A stretch of DNA of 64,000 bases from Rickettsiales bacterium Ac37b (GCA_000746585.2 CP009217.2:496001-560000); one strand, 5' to 3'. Shown: positions 27,226-37,310, counted from the first letter of the stretch. Notes: a model not told the origin generated them from the letters alone. A program made the numbers and translations.

Positions 27226-27275
27226 TATCGATATTCTATGCATATCAATATATTTTAAGAATCATACCAAATGTT

Positions 27276-28397
27276 ATGATGCATGATTTAATGAATCAAT
27301 TCAATATAAGTACCACAGTTTTTGGCCAATTTTCAGGCATATACTATATTGGATATGCTTTGATGCATTTACCTATTGCTTTTTTACTTGATCGGTATGG
27401 TACAAAACTTGTAATGACTATATGTATATTGTTAACTGTTATAGGATTATTACCTATTATATTTACTAACAATTGGACCCTATTGTTATTAGGAAGAGTT
27501 ATTATAGGTATAGGATCTTCAGCTGCAATACTTGGTATATTAAAAATTGTTCGTCTAGCATTTGATGAAAAAATGTTTACCTCTATGTTAAGCGCTGCTG
27601 TTGTTATAGGGCTTATAGGTGGAATATATGGTAATGGACCTATTCTTTATATGTGTAGTGCACTAGGATATAAAGCAGTAATAGAAATTTTTGCTTTAAT
27701 AGGTATAATACTTGCTTTCATTACTTATATATTGATACCAAAAGAAAAGCCATACACCAAGGAACAAAGTATCATAGATAATATAAAATCTATTTTTGCT
27801 AATTATAAGGTAGTTGCAATATGTTGTTGTGGTGGACTTATGATAGGTCCACTTGAAGGTTTTTCTGATGCTTGGGGTAATGCCTTTTTAACAAACATAT
27901 ATAACTTAGAAGCGAGTACTACTAGCTACCTATTATCAATGATATTTATAGGTATGTTTGTTGGCTTACCGTTACTTAGTTATATTGCCGATAAAACACA
28001 AAGTTATTTAGCATCTTCTATCACTGCTGGAGCTTGTATGTTAGCTGTTTTTGGTGCTATATTATCTAAAAGCCTATCCGTAAATGGTATTGCTATAGGA
28101 TTATTACTTGTTGGAGCTTGTTCAGCTTATCAGAGCCTAATCATTTATAAAGCTTCAACCTATGTTACAGAACATCTCAAAGGTTTAACTAATGGTATAG
28201 CTAATATGATAATGATGAGCTTTGGATATGGATTTCATAGCTGTATTGGCGCTGTTACTAACATGTATAGTGCAAGCAGCCATAATTTGATATATGGCGT
28301 TAGTATAATACCTATAGCTTTATTTATAGGTGTTATAGGATTATTATTACTTGCACTTCAAGAAAGAAGGATATTAGTAGCAAGTTCTGTATCATAA
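27276..28397 (+). CDS. MFS transporter, remaining 3' open frame
   Basis: 373 codons from an internal ATG to the natural stop. It retains helices 2-12 of the interrupted gene, including DRYGTKLVM and the second-half repeat. It lacks its own ribosome binding site and helix 1. It could be expressed from a promoter in the IS end, but a functional carrier is unlikely. Confidence 0.6.
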   Translation: MMHDLMNQFNISTTVFGQFSGIYYIGYALMHLPIAFLLDRYGTKLVMTICILLTVIGLLPIIFTNNWTLLLLGRVIIGIGSSAAILGILKIVRLAFDEKMFTSMLSAAVVIGLIGGIYGNGPILYMCSALGYKAVIEIFALIGIILAFITYILIPKEKPYTKEQSIIDNIKSIFANYKVVAICCCGGLMIGPLEGFSDAWGNAFLTNIYNLEASTTSYLLSMIFIGMFVGLPLLSYIADKTQSYLASSITAGACMLAVFGAILSKSLSVNGIAIGLLLVGACSAYQSLIIYKASTYVTEHLKGLTNGIANMIMMSFGYGFHSCIGAVTNMYSASSHNLIYGVSIIPIALFIGVIGLLLLALQERRILVASSVS

Positions 28398-28406
28398 AAC
28401 TATAAA

Positions 28407-28444
28407 CTATATAACCTAGAAAAATATTTTTCTAGGTTATATAG
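28407..28444. terminator. Terminator after the MFS gene
   Basis: A perfect 38-base palindrome (arm CTATATAACCTAGAAAA) ten bases after the MFS stop codon. T residues are within the descending arm rather than after it. Confidence 0.6.
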
Positions 28445-28463
28445 AAATAGGTCTGACTAATAT

Positions 28464-28797
28464 GGGACTGTTAACAAAGCCTTTATTAGCAATCTTTTGA
28501 CCTAATTTTATGGTATATTAAGTTGTACTTGGAACGAGGAGCGATAGAGCGAAGCCTCAATTGGTAGGAGAGCTTTGAATTAACCCTCGTTCTGGATTCA
28601 AATCAATTTACTATACCATTTCATTTAAATTATACACCTAGTACATTTGTGATGAACTATAGTAATTTTAGCCAAACATAGTTAAGTCAAATAAAAATAC
28701 TATACTAGTATGAGCGAGGAAACAGATAGAGCTAAACCTAAAAATATAATAAAAATTAGGTCAAAAGATTGCTAATAAAGGCTTTGTTAACAGTCCC
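28464..28797. repeat. GGGACTGTTAACAAAG element, with nested IS630-like MITE
   Basis: 334 bases bounded by an inverted repeat of nearly 50 bases: left starts GGGACTGTTAACAAAGCC, right ends GGCTTTGTTAACAGTCCC. Between them lies a complete IS630-type MITE (28509-28615) and a fragment of another near 28711-28740. No transposase frame. A second copy is at 59468-59629. Confidence 0.8.
28509..28615. repeat. IS630-like MITE copy nested in another repeat
   Basis: 107 bases. Left TATGGTATATTAAGTTGTA, right reversed TATAGTAAATTGATTTGAA. Interior GAACGAGGAGCGATAGAGCG, AAGCCTC and GGTAGGAGAGCTTTGAATTA. It is inserted inside the GGGACTGTT element, so it arrived later. Confidence 0.75.
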
Positions 28798-28920
28798 AAT
28801 AGGGTCATGCTATTTCTTTGTAGCAATATGGTCACTATCAGAATATCCCAATTTGATGAAAATATATACAAAACTGTTTTATTAAGAATATTTCAGAGGA
28901 GATACAGAAGTTTATAGCAT

Positions 28921-28956
28921 AAAACTACCCCCTAAAAATAAGAGGTAGTTTTTTAT
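28921..28956. terminator. Terminator downstream of rplT
   Basis: Stem AAAACTACC (28921-28929) and GGTAGTTTT (28944-28952) with a 14-base loop. T-runs are on both sides (TTTTTT on the plus strand, TTTT on the minus). Confidence 0.7.
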
Positions 28957-28964
28957 AACAAATT

Positions 28965-29318
28965 TTAAAGGGCAGCTTTAGCTTGCTCTACCACACTCTT
29001 AAAAGCCTCAGGCTCACGTACAGCTAAATCTGCTAATACTTTACGGTCCATTGTAATACCAGATTTATTGATACCATCTATAAAACGGGAATACACTAAT
29101 CCATATTCACGAACAGCTGCATTAATACGCTGTATCCAAAGCGCACGGAAATCACGCTTACGATTTCTACGATCTCTATAAGCATACCTTAAAGCCTTTT
29201 CAACTTTTTCAATTGCAATTCTATAGCAATTCTTAGAACGGCCTCTATAACCTTTAGCTAATTTTAATATTTTTTTATGACGAGCACTTTTAGTTACCCC
29301 ACGTTTTACACGAGCCAT
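28965..29318 (-). CDS. rplT: 50S ribosomal protein L20
   Basis: 117 residues: [16 protein letters not shown], then [12 protein letters not shown] and [15 protein letters not shown]. Early 23S assembly protein. Its ribosome binding site GGAGGATAAAAT overlaps the last codons of rpmI, so the pair is coupled. Confidence 0.98.
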   Translation of the reverse strand: MARVKRGVTKSARHKKILKLAKGYRGRSKNCYRIAIEKVEKALRYAYRDRRNRKRDFRALWIQRINAAVREYGLVYSRFIDGINKSGITMDRKVLADLAVREPEAFKSVVEQAKAAL

Positions 29319-29321
29319 ATT

Positions 29322-29525
29322 TTATCCTCCATAGGGAATAAAATTATTTTTAATGATAGCAGCATCACTAGCACATAAAATAGTAGTACCCCTTTGATTA
29401 CGTATATGCCTTTTTGATCTCTTGACCATACCATGACGTTTTCCAGCCTGAGCACTTCTTACCTTACCAGAAGCAGTAAGAGAAAATCTCTTTTTTACTC
29501 CACTTTTTGTTTTCATTTTAGGCAT
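29322..29525 (-). CDS. rpmI: 50S ribosomal protein L35
   Basis: 67 residues, [20 protein letters not shown] and [14 protein letters not shown] precedes the ATG. It has its own promoter at 29566-29594. infC, often upstream in bacteria, is not here. Confidence 0.97.
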   Translation of the reverse strand: MPKMKTKSGVKKRFSLTASGKVRSAQAGKRHGMVKRSKRHIRNQRGTTILCASDAAIIKNNFIPYGG

Positions 29526-29565
29526 TTTTATCCCTTATAACAAACATTTTAATTCAGCGTAATAC

Positions 29566-29594
29566 TTTATAAACAAAAATTAAATAAAATTCAA
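29566..29594 (-). promoter_or_regulatory. Sigma-70 promoter of rpmI-rplT
   Basis: On the minus strand TTGAAT (29589-29594), a 17-base spacer, then TATAAA (29566-29571). It ends about 40 bases before the rpmI start codon. Confidence 0.7.
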
Positions 29595-29603
29595 GTAAGA
29601 GTT

Positions 29604-30395
29604 TTATAATATATGCGAATATTTTTTATAAAAATTTTTTAAAAATCGAGTACGCGCTAAAAAATCATTCATATCAAAACATCCTTCATCTTGCAAATAA
29701 TATTTTATACCAGGAACGATTAAATTACTTCCATGGTTGAGCAGCTGGGTTTCTATAATTTGATTATAACTCTTAAGTACAGCATTATGGACAATGTCAT
29801 ACATTGCTAGAAATGTTGTACTACGACCTTTTCCTGCTGCGCAGTGAAAATGTATTATCGATTTAGAGTTCTTCACTAATTTTACAAATTTTTCTACTAC
29901 ATCGCTAGAAGGATGTTTATGATCAAGTACAGGTAACCTTACATATTCTATACCTAAAGATTCTACCAATTGCTTCTCAGTATGCACCGAATATATTGGA
30001 AATTTAATAGCTTCTTCAGTATCTTGTTTATAGAGGGTTATAGTATTAAATTGCTTAATTTCTTCTACTAATTTATTTTCTTGATTAACAATTTCCTCAA
30101 GCGTTTTATTAATATTTCCCCAGTTGCATTTGGTTTTAACATGAACAGCCTGACCATTAATAAATAAATGAGTTTCTTGTCTTAAATCTATAATAATAAA
30201 TTTTTTATTTTTATAATATTTTTTTAATGCCAGTAAAGATTCATAAGAAAATTGTGCACTTGCTGAAACATTATCTATATAACGAAATTTTTCTGGTAAC
30301 CCTTGAGCAAGATTCTTGGAACTCAGAATCAACTCCCTAGCATCACTTTTCTTGATAAAAGTCATAATTACTATAATTAAAAATATTACTCTCAC
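29604..30395 (-). CDS. Secreted phytase/PTEN-like cysteine phosphatase
   Basis: 263 residues. A hydrophobic N-terminus (VIFLIIVIMTFI, then ARE) is a likely signal peptide. IIIDLRQETHLFINGQAV is typical of bacterial phytase-like protein tyrosine phosphatases. The P-loop is HCAAGKGRST with nucleophile Cys185 and Arg191; general acid Asp158 is in LPVLDHKHPSSD. The P-loop lysine (K189) matches the phosphoinositide-contacting lysine of PTEN (HCKAGKGRT). The start is GTG overlapping the stop of the oligopeptidase gene by four bases. Substrate could be host phosphoinositide, inositol phosphate or phosphotyrosine. Export outside the cell is inferred. Confidence 0.85.
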   Translation of the reverse strand: MRVIFLIIVIMTFIKKSDARELILSSKNLAQGLPEKFRYIDNVSASAQFSYESLLALKKYYKNKKFIIIDLRQETHLFINGQAVHVKTKCNWGNINKTLEEIVNQENKLVEEIKQFNTITLYKQDTEEAIKFPIYSVHTEKQLVESLGIEYVRLPVLDHKHPSSDVVEKFVKLVKNSKSIIHFHCAAGKGRSTTFLAMYDIVHNAVLKSYNQIIETQLLNHGSNLIVPGIKYYLQDEGCFDMNDFLARTRFLKNFYKKYSHIL

Positions 30396-32506
30396 TCTAT
30401 ACCAAAAATCTTCAAAATAAAATTATATTCCTTAGCAACATCACGATAATAACCAAATCTACCAGATGCTCCTTTATGTCCAGCATCCATCTTTGTTTCT
30501 AATAATAATAAATTAGTATCTTGTTTCATTTCTCGTAATTTTGCTACCCACTTAGCGGCTTCCCAATAAGTTACTCTAGGATCGCTTATACCACATGTTA
30601 CATACATTGCAGGATAGGACTGCGTTTTAACATTATCATAAGGAGAATAAGATTTAATATACTCATAGTAGGCTAAATCTTTAGGATTGCCCCATTCTTT
30701 AAACTCTCCTGGCGTTAATGGAAGATTTTCATCATACATAGTATTTAAGACATCCACAAAAGGTACATGCATAATAACTGCCTTATATAAATCTGGCCAC
30801 TCATTAGCACACACACCCATAAGCATTCCACCAGCACTACCACCAGCTATTACTATATTTTGTTTATGACTGTAATTATGTTTAATCAAATGTTCAGTTA
30901 CATCTATAAAGTCACTAAAGCTATTCTTTTTATTAAGTAACTTACCAGCTTCATACCAATCATATCCCATATCATCGCCTCCACGTATATGGGCTATTGC
31001 ATATACAAATCCCCTATCTAATAGTGACAGTCTCTGCGTACTAAAATTAGGAGATATTGATATACCATATGATCCATACCCATATAGATAGAGAGGATTA
31101 CTACCATCTTTTTTAAATAATTCCTTTTTATACACTAAAGATATTGGTATCTTAGTACCATCTTGTGCAACAGCAAAAATTCTTTCTGATTTATATAAAT
31201 CCTTATTATAACCACCCAGCACTTCTTGCTCTTTTAAAACAGTAATAGAATCTGTAGCAAAATCATATTCCATCACTGAACTTGGCGTATTTAAAGATGA
31301 ATAACCATATCTTAATGCTGTGGCATCATAAGTCGTAAACATTATTCCTGCATCATACGTTGGATCCTTAAAAGCAATGGCTTTTTCATTTCTAGTATGC
31401 ATATCTATAATTTTTATTTGATCTAATCCTTCTTGTATAAATTCAATAGCCACATATCCTTTATATAAGGCAAAGCCAGTTAAATAAATTTTAGGATTAA
31501 ATGGTATAAGTTCTTGCCAAGTATTTTGTTTGAAATCTGTATTATTATTTGTTATCAATCTAAAATTTTTACCATGATCATTGATACGCAGATAAAATAA
31601 CTCATTACCATGATCTACCTCATATAGCTGGTCATCTTTCCTTGCTAATATCAATTTAGGAGTCATGGTTTTATCATTCATCTTGATAAACCAAGTTTCA
31701 TTACTATCTGCACTATGCGTATCAATAAAAATATATTCTTTGTCAGAAGATCTACCCACACTAACAGAAAAACGTGTATCTTCTTCTTTAAAAATCAATT
31801 TATCTGTAGTAGTATCTGTACCTAATTTATGATAATATATTTCTTGTGAACGCCACTGCTCATTAAGTTTCTCATAAAAGAATCCTATGCCATTTTCATG
31901 CCATACTATATTTCCAGTTGTATTGATAATAGTATCATTTAAAAATTTATGATCACTTAAATTTTTTAGTACAATGGTATACCGCTCTGCACCAATTATA
32001 TCTGTAGAATAAGCTAGCTTCTTATGATCAGGAGTAACGGCAGCTCCTCCAAGATTAAAATATTCTAGTCCCTTGGCTAATTCATTTGCATCTAGCAGAA
32101 CTTCCTCTGCAGCATCTAATGTCTCTTTTTTACGACATATTATAGAATGGTTTGAATCTTTTTCAGTCTTACTATAGTAAAAATAATTATCTTTCTTAAC
32201 TGCTACACTAACATCATCTAATTTAATCCTAGAAGTAATTTCTTCAAACAAACTATCTTCACGTTTTTTATAGGGTTTCATTACATATGAGGTATATAAA
32301 TTTTCCTGCTCAATATAATTTAATATTCTACTATTACTTACATCTGGCCAATTTGCATCTCTTAACCAATAATAATTATCCACTACTTTTTCATTATGAT
32401 AATTATAAATATGAGGGATTTTTTTAGGAATTGGAGGGAATATTTTATTTTCTTCTTGAGCAAATTTAGCGATAACTTGCTGTTCTGTTATATTATTAAT
32501 AGCCAT
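30392..32506 (-). CDS. ptrB: Oligopeptidase B (S9A prolyl oligopeptidase family)
   Basis: About 704 residues. Beta-propeller N-terminal half, then the hydrolase with nucleophile motif AGGSAGGMLMGV, Asp in SDPRVTYWEAAKW and His in MDAGHKGASGR. Cleaves short peptides after basic residues. No signal peptide, so cytosolic. The frame opens at 32548, but AAGGG lies six bases before the ATG at 32506, which starts MAINNITEQQ; both remain possible. Its stop overlaps the phosphatase start. Confidence 0.93.
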   Translation of the reverse strand: MAINNITEQQVIAKFAQEENKIFPPIPKKIPHIYNYHNEKVVDNYYWLRDANWPDVSNSRILNYIEQENLYTSYVMKPYKKREDSLFEEITSRIKLDDVSVAVKKDNYFYYSKTEKDSNHSIICRKKETLDAAEEVLLDANELAKGLEYFNLGGAAVTPDHKKLAYSTDIIGAERYTIVLKNLSDHKFLNDTIINTTGNIVWHENGIGFFYEKLNEQWRSQEIYYHKLGTDTTTDKLIFKEEDTRFSVSVGRSSDKEYIFIDTHSADSNETWFIKMNDKTMTPKLILARKDDQLYEVDHGNELFYLRINDHGKNFRLITNNNTDFKQNTWQELIPFNPKIYLTGFALYKGYVAIEFIQEGLDQIKIIDMHTRNEKAIAFKDPTYDAGIMFTTYDATALRYGYSSLNTPSSVMEYDFATDSITVLKEQEVLGGYNKDLYKSERIFAVAQDGTKIPISLVYKKELFKKDGSNPLYLYGYGSYGISISPNFSTQRLSLLDRGFVYAIAHIRGGDDMGYDWYEAGKLLNKKNSFSDFIDVTEHLIKHNYSHKQNIVIAGGSAGGMLMGVCANEWPDLYKAVIMHVPFVDVLNTMYDENLPLTPGEFKEWGNPKDLAYYEYIKSYSPYDNVKTQSYPAMYVTCGISDPRVTYWEAAKWVAKLREMKQDTNLLLLETKMDAGHKGASGRFGYYRDVAKEYNFILKIFGIE

Positions 32507-32664
32507 AAGGTACCCTTGATCATAATCCATAACATTCTCTATATACATAAAAATCTTATTTTATACTACTAACGTCAAAAAATTACAATAAAAGTAATAA
32601 AATTATCAAAAAAACTCTAGATTAGTTCGTGACTATCTGCTATAAGAGGCTTGTATTGCACTGT

Positions 32665-32739
32665 TCCTCGGTAGCTCAGTGGTAGAGCAAGCGGCTGTTA
32701 ACCGCTTGGTCGCTGGTTCGAATCCGGCCCGGGGAGCCA
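32665..32739 (+). tRNA. tRNA-Asn (GTT)
   Basis: A 75-base cloverleaf with encoded CCA. The acceptor TCCTCGG pairs with CCGGGGA; D arm GCTC-AGTGGTA-GAGC; the anticodon loop is CTGTTAA between AGCGG and CCGCT; the T arm contains GGTTCGAATCC. Anticodon GTT. Confidence 0.97.
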
Positions 32740-32846
32740 TAATATCATATACCAAATCTACATCTGATATCTTTAGCTAAGTTTTAATAATAAGTTACAA
32801 TCGCTGCTATACGTTATTATTTTTGGAGTTAAGCCTCTGCCCATAC

Positions 32847-32921
32847 TATAGTAAATTGATTTGAACTTACGAACGCAATTAGCTCAAAACTCCTAGTCCC
32901 GAATACAACTTAATTAATATA
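32847..32921. repeat. Short IS630-like MITE copy downstream of tRNA-Asn
   Basis: 75 bases: left TATAGTAAATTGATTTGAA, interior ACGAACGCAATTAGCTCAA, right GAATACAACTTAATTAATAT. Both ends belong to the family but most of the interior is deleted. Confidence 0.65.
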
Positions 32922-32954
32922 TTTATCAACCATTTATATTTCTAGTGAAGAGTT

Positions 32955-33473
32955 TTAAATGGCAATTGATATAACTTCATTCTTAAGTAATTGCTGCTTT
33001 ATACTCTGTCCCCACCGATAACCAGAAATCATTCCATTACTTTTAATAACACGATGACAGGGAATAATAATTGCCAAAAGATTTGAAGCACAAGCATTGG
33101 CCGCAGCCCTTATAGCCATAGGATTACCAGCTCTTCTTGCCAATTCTTTATAGCTAATTGTTTCTCCTACTGGAATTTCTTGCAACATTTTCCATATTTT
33201 TTGCTGAAATTCTGTACCGTTAATTTCCATTTCTACATTTAGCTTAGTTGTAGGATTGGCAATCAAAGATATTATTTGATTAGCAACGTTTTGAAGAGCC
33301 TGATCACTATTATTAAGAATTATTTTAGAAAATTTATTTTGTAAGCTAGAAACTAACAATGAAATATTATTCCCTATAAACACGGCACACACCCCTTTGT
33401 TACTTTGTGCCACAAGAACAAATCCTAAAATAGATTCTTTAATTATATATTGTATTATTCGATTATTATCCAT
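32955..33473 (-). CDS. ogt: Methylated-DNA--protein-cysteine methyltransferase
   Basis: About 172 residues. The acceptor cysteine is in IIIPCHRVI (about Cys139); GETISYKELARRAG and ISGYRWG complete the active domain. It repairs O6-methylguanine in a suicide reaction. The first two codons of the longer frame (GTG at 33479) are disregarded in favour of the ATG at 33473 after GAGAAG. Follows coaD by a short gap. Confidence 0.94.
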   Translation of the reverse strand: MDNNRIIQYIIKESILGFVLVAQSNKGVCAVFIGNNISLLVSSLQNKFSKIILNNSDQALQNVANQIISLIANPTTKLNVEMEINGTEFQQKIWKMLQEIPVGETISYKELARRAGNPMAIRAAANACASNLLAIIIPCHRVIKSNGMISGYRWGQSIKQQLLKNEVISIAI

Positions 33474-33485
33474 TACCACTTCTCT

Positions 33486-33971
33486 TTAAAGCTTAAAACG
33501 TCTCTTTAGTTTTTCTTTTATATGCTCTGCAACAAAACCAGAAACATCTCCACCTAAACGATATACTTCTTTTACAATACGTGATGAAACAAAATGCGTT
33601 TTTTCAGAAGCAGGTAAAAATATAGTCTGAATATGACTAGCAAGCTTAGAATTCATACAAGACATTTGGAATTCATATTCAAAATCAGAAATAGCTCTTA
33701 GCCCTCTAACAATGACAGAAGCTCCTTGCTGAGTGGCAAAATCTACAAGCAATCCACTAAAACTTTTAACTTGTACAGAAGACATATCAATAGTTGAAAC
33801 TTGTACCATTTCTACTCTTTCGTCTGGCATAAATAGCGGCATCTTAGTACCATCTATTGCAACAGCTATAATAAGTTTATCTACTACCTTTAAGGCTCGT
33901 GATATAATATCCATATGACCATAAGTAATAGGATCAAACGTACCTGGATAAATGCCTATTTTCTCCGACAT
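33486..33971 (-). CDS. coaD: Phosphopantetheine adenylyltransferase
   Basis: 161 residues. The nucleotidyltransferase motif YPGTFDPITYGHMDII and FVSSRIVKEVYRLGGDVSGFV are present. Penultimate step of coenzyme A synthesis. The frame extends to a GTG overlapping the gyrA stop, but the family begins at MSEKIGIYPGTF (ATG 33969-33971). Confidence 0.95.
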   Translation of the reverse strand: MSEKIGIYPGTFDPITYGHMDIISRALKVVDKLIIAVAIDGTKMPLFMPDERVEMVQVSTIDMSSVQVKSFSGLLVDFATQQGASVIVRGLRAISDFEYEFQMSCMNSKLASHIQTIFLPASEKTHFVSSRIVKEVYRLGGDVSGFVAEHIKEKLKRRFKL

Positions 33972-33991
33972 ATTTACTACACTCTTTATCA

Positions 33992-36688
33992 CTATTCTTC
34001 TTGGTCTTCTGGAATTTGTACTGCAGATACTACTACTTCTTCAGTACCAGTTCTAAAAATAGCTACACCTTGAGTACTTCTACCCGCAATTCTAACATCT
34101 GATACTGCACATCTAATTAAAGTTCCTTTATTGCTGATTAATATCATTTCAGCAGAACGAGTTATAGGGAAACTTGCTATAACTTTACCATTACGTTCTG
34201 AAGTAATAATATTTAATATACCTTTACCCCCTCTATTAGTAACTCTATACTCATAAGCAGAGGTCCTTTTACCAAAACCATTTTCAGTAACAGTCAAAAT
34301 GAACTCCTCTCTTTGGGCCATTTCACGGATTTTTTCTGATGATAAATTAAGTTTTAATTCTTGTAATCTTAACTGATGCATCATTTCTAAAGGCTCTGAT
34401 ATATTTGCTAAGGCAATACGCACCTCTACTGGTATTTTCAAAAACTCTTCTCTAGTTTCCATAGGTTCTTCTGCACCATGTAAAACTGACATAGAAATCA
34501 CCAAATCATTTTTACCTAGCATCATACCTCTTACACCATCCGATGTTCTGCTCTTAAATACACGTACAGCATCAACAGGGAATCTTAAACATTTTCCTTC
34601 TTTACTAGCTAATAAAATATGATCTTCTTCTTTACAAACAACAGCAGATATTAACTTATCGTCTTCATCTAATCTAATAGCTATTTTACCATTAGACTGA
34701 ATACTTTGGAAATCAGCTAAACTATTTCTACGAACATTTCCCTTAGATGTAGCAAACATTATATTCAATTGACCCCATTGCTCTTCATCTTCAGGTAATG
34801 GCATAAGGTTAGTAATTACTTCTTTTTCAGCTAAAGGAAAAATATTAACTAGAGCACGTCCTTTAGTTTGAGGATTACCCAGAACTAATTTATGTACTTT
34901 TAGTTTATAAACTTTCCCTAAATTAGAAAAAAACAACATTGGAGTATGAGTATTTGCAACAAATAATTCAATGATTGCATCTTCCTCATGCATATTAACA
35001 CCAGATCTACCTTTTCCTCCACGTTTTTGAGCACGGTATGTAGAGAGAGGTACACGTTTAATATAACCACCCATAGTAACAGTTACAACCATATCCTCTT
35101 TAGGAATCAAATCTTCCATATCATATTCATATTCAGCTTCCTGTATTTCTGTACGACGGTTAGTTGCATACTTGTTTTTAATCTCTATAAGCTCAGAGTT
35201 CAATATAGATAACAACATACTCCTTGAAGATAAAATCTCTCTAAAATACACTATATCATCAGCAAGTTTTTGCAATTCTTGTGAAATTTTTTCATACTCT
35301 AAGCCCGTTAATCTTTGTAATCTCATTTCCAAAATTGCTTTTGCTTGTTCTTCTGTAAAATAACATTTATTATCACGCAATATATTACTACCATCACCTA
35401 CTAATTCTATTAAAGAACGTACTTTATCTGCCTCCCAACTACGCTCCATCAACCTTTCTTTGGCTATTTGTGGATCAGGAGCAGCCTTAATCATAGCTAC
35501 AATTTCATCTATGTTAGATACTGCTATAGACAATCCTATTAACAGATGTGCACGACTTTGAGCCTTAACTAATAAAAATCTAGTACGACGTGTTATAACT
35601 TCTTCTCTAAATTTTACAAAAGCAGTAATAATAGCACGTAAATTCATTACACGCGGTTGGTTATTATATAAGGCAAGCATATTCACGCCAAAGGAAGTCT
35701 GTAAAGGAGTATAGTTATATAATTGATTTAATATAACTTCAGCAATTACATCCTTTTTTAGTTCTATTACAACTCTTACTCCAGATTTATTTGATTCATC
35801 TCTTAGATCACTAATTCCTTCTATTCTCTTCTCACGCACTAATTCCGCTATACGTTCTATCATTTTTGCTTTATTAACCTGGAAAGGTATTTCTGTAATA
35901 ATGATAGAAGGCCTATTTTCTCTAGTTTCTTCAATATGAGCTTTACCCCTAATTAGAATTGAGCCTCGTCCAGTTCTTAACGCAGATTTAATACCTGCTT
36001 TGCCTAAAATAATTCCTCCCGTAGGAAAATCCGGACCATGCACAACCTCCATTAATTCTTCATCTGTGACTTGATGATTATTTATATATAAACAACAAGC
36101 ATCTATAACTTCACCCAAATTATGGCTAGGAATATTAGTAGCCATACCTACAGCAATTCCTCCTGAACCATTTACCAAAAGGTTAGGAAACTTAGCAGGT
36201 AATACAGTTGGTTCACGCTCAGACCCATCATAATTATCTCTAAAATCGACTGTATTTTTATCTAAATCATCTAATAAGAAATGTGATACTTCTGCTAATC
36301 TTGATTCTGTATAACGCATAGCCGCTGCTGGGTCACCATCCATAGAACCAAAATTACCTTGTCCATCAATTAAGGGCAGCCTTAGAGAAAATTCCTGTGC
36401 CATACGTACTAAAGCATCATAAATAGCAGCATCTCCGTGTGGATGGTATTTACCTATTACATCACCCACTGTACGTGCTGATTTACGAAAAGGTCGATTT
36501 GAATAACAACCTGATTCAAACATAGAATATAAAATACGCCTATGTACCGGTTTTAACCCATCACAAACATCTGGAATTGCTCTACTTATGATTACACTCA
36601 TAGCGTAATCCAGATAACTTTGTTTCATTTCGTCTTCGATTGAAACAGGTAATAATTCAGATTTAAGAAGATTTATATTACTATTCAT
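33992..36688 (-). CDS. gyrA: DNA gyrase subunit A
   Basis: 898 residues. The breakage-reunion domain has [18 protein letters not shown] and the catalytic tyrosine in [11 protein letters not shown] six-bladed C-terminal domain includes the GyrA box [10 protein letters not shown]. In the quinolone pocket the residue equal to E. coli Ser83 is Ala87, while Asp91 (E. coli Asp87) is kept. Ala at this site is associated with natural fluoroquinolone resistance in Ehrlichia. First gene of a gyrA-coaD-ogt run. Confidence 0.97.
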   Translation of the reverse strand: MNSNINLLKSELLPVSIEDEMKQSYLDYAMSVIISRAIPDVCDGLKPVHRRILYSMFESGCYSNRPFRKSARTVGDVIGKYHPHGDAAIYDALVRMAQEFSLRLPLIDGQGNFGSMDGDPAAAMRYTESRLAEVSHFLLDDLDKNTVDFRDNYDGSEREPTVLPAKFPNLLVNGSGGIAVGMATNIPSHNLGEVIDACCLYINNHQVTDEELMEVVHGPDFPTGGIILGKAGIKSALRTGRGSILIRGKAHIEETRENRPSIIITEIPFQVNKAKMIERIAELVREKRIEGISDLRDESNKSGVRVVIELKKDVIAEVILNQLYNYTPLQTSFGVNMLALYNNQPRVMNLRAIITAFVKFREEVITRRTRFLLVKAQSRAHLLIGLSIAVSNIDEIVAMIKAAPDPQIAKERLMERSWEADKVRSLIELVGDGSNILRDNKCYFTEEQAKAILEMRLQRLTGLEYEKISQELQKLADDIVYFREILSSRSMLLSILNSELIEIKNKYATNRRTEIQEAEYEYDMEDLIPKEDMVVTVTMGGYIKRVPLSTYRAQKRGGKGRSGVNMHEEDAIIELFVANTHTPMLFFSNLGKVYKLKVHKLVLGNPQTKGRALVNIFPLAEKEVITNLMPLPEDEEQWGQLNIMFATSKGNVRRNSLADFQSIQSNGKIAIRLDEDDKLISAVVCKEEDHILLASKEGKCLRFPVDAVRVFKSRTSDGVRGMMLGKNDLVISMSVLHGAEEPMETREEFLKIPVEVRIALANISEPLEMMHQLRLQELKLNLSSEKIREMAQREEFILTVTENGFGKRTSAYEYRVTNRGGKGILNIITSERNGKVIASFPITRSAEMILISNKGTLIRCAVSDVRIAGRSTQGVAIFRTGTEEVVVSAVQIPEDQEE

Positions 36689-37129
36689 TTAACTAATTAT
36701 TGGAGTTACACTTAATTATATATAACAATAAGAACAAAACTTATTTTACACTACACAACCATAATAATGGATTTTAATTTATCTGCAAATCATATTATGC
36801 TTAATTTTATAATTAAAATAAACCAATATAAATCTTAGAATCATTTTCTACAAATATACCACAATCTAAACACATATTTCATTATAGTTTTTAGCATTTT
36901 AAATATACCTTTTTAACAGCTAGATTTTATCTTATGTTTCCATTAGCTATTTATAAGTTCATTACCATCAGATCAGTATTCTGACTGTACATAAATTTAT
37001 GTTTAGATAATTATCATAAACACTTTAAAAATTATTTCTTAATGATATAATATTCTACTTTTAATTATAGATTATAAAAATAAATATTCTAATCTCTATT
37101 TATCACTAAAATTTCTGCCTTAAAATTAC

Positions 37130-37207
37130 TATAGTAAAAACATTTGAATTTGCGTACTCAGTTAGCTCTTCCCTCTCCTACTATTTCGAGGATTCGCTCT
37201 ATCTAAG
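37130..37207. repeat. Truncated IS630-like MITE copy
   Basis: TATAGTAAAAACATTTGAAT, then TCAGTTAGCTCTTCCCTC, TCCTACTATT and ATTCGCTCTATCT. Same order as the copy at 17215. The far end is missing. Confidence 0.55.
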
Positions 37208-37310
37208 CTAAGTAATCAATATTCAACTTTTAAATCATGAGTATTTAAAAAAATTTATCAACAGAAATTATATTGATTAAAAATATAAAAAGAGTATACA
37301 AAATTTTGAT

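Larger units (their letters stand above)
26248..28397 (+). pseudogene. MFS transporter gene interrupted by IS630
   Basis: The first 14 codons (26248-26290, MYSSRIVAWSVWFI) follow AGGAG and are cut at a TA by the IS630 element 26289-27225. Removing the element and one TA joins 26290 to 27226 in frame and gives 405 codons without a stop. The product would be a 12-helix major facilitator (YYIGYALMHLPIAFLLDRYG is the loop 2-3 motif). The break falls in helix 1. The substrate is not known; similar Rickettsiales MFS proteins are often annotated as metabolite or proline/betaine-type carriers. Confidence 0.85.
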
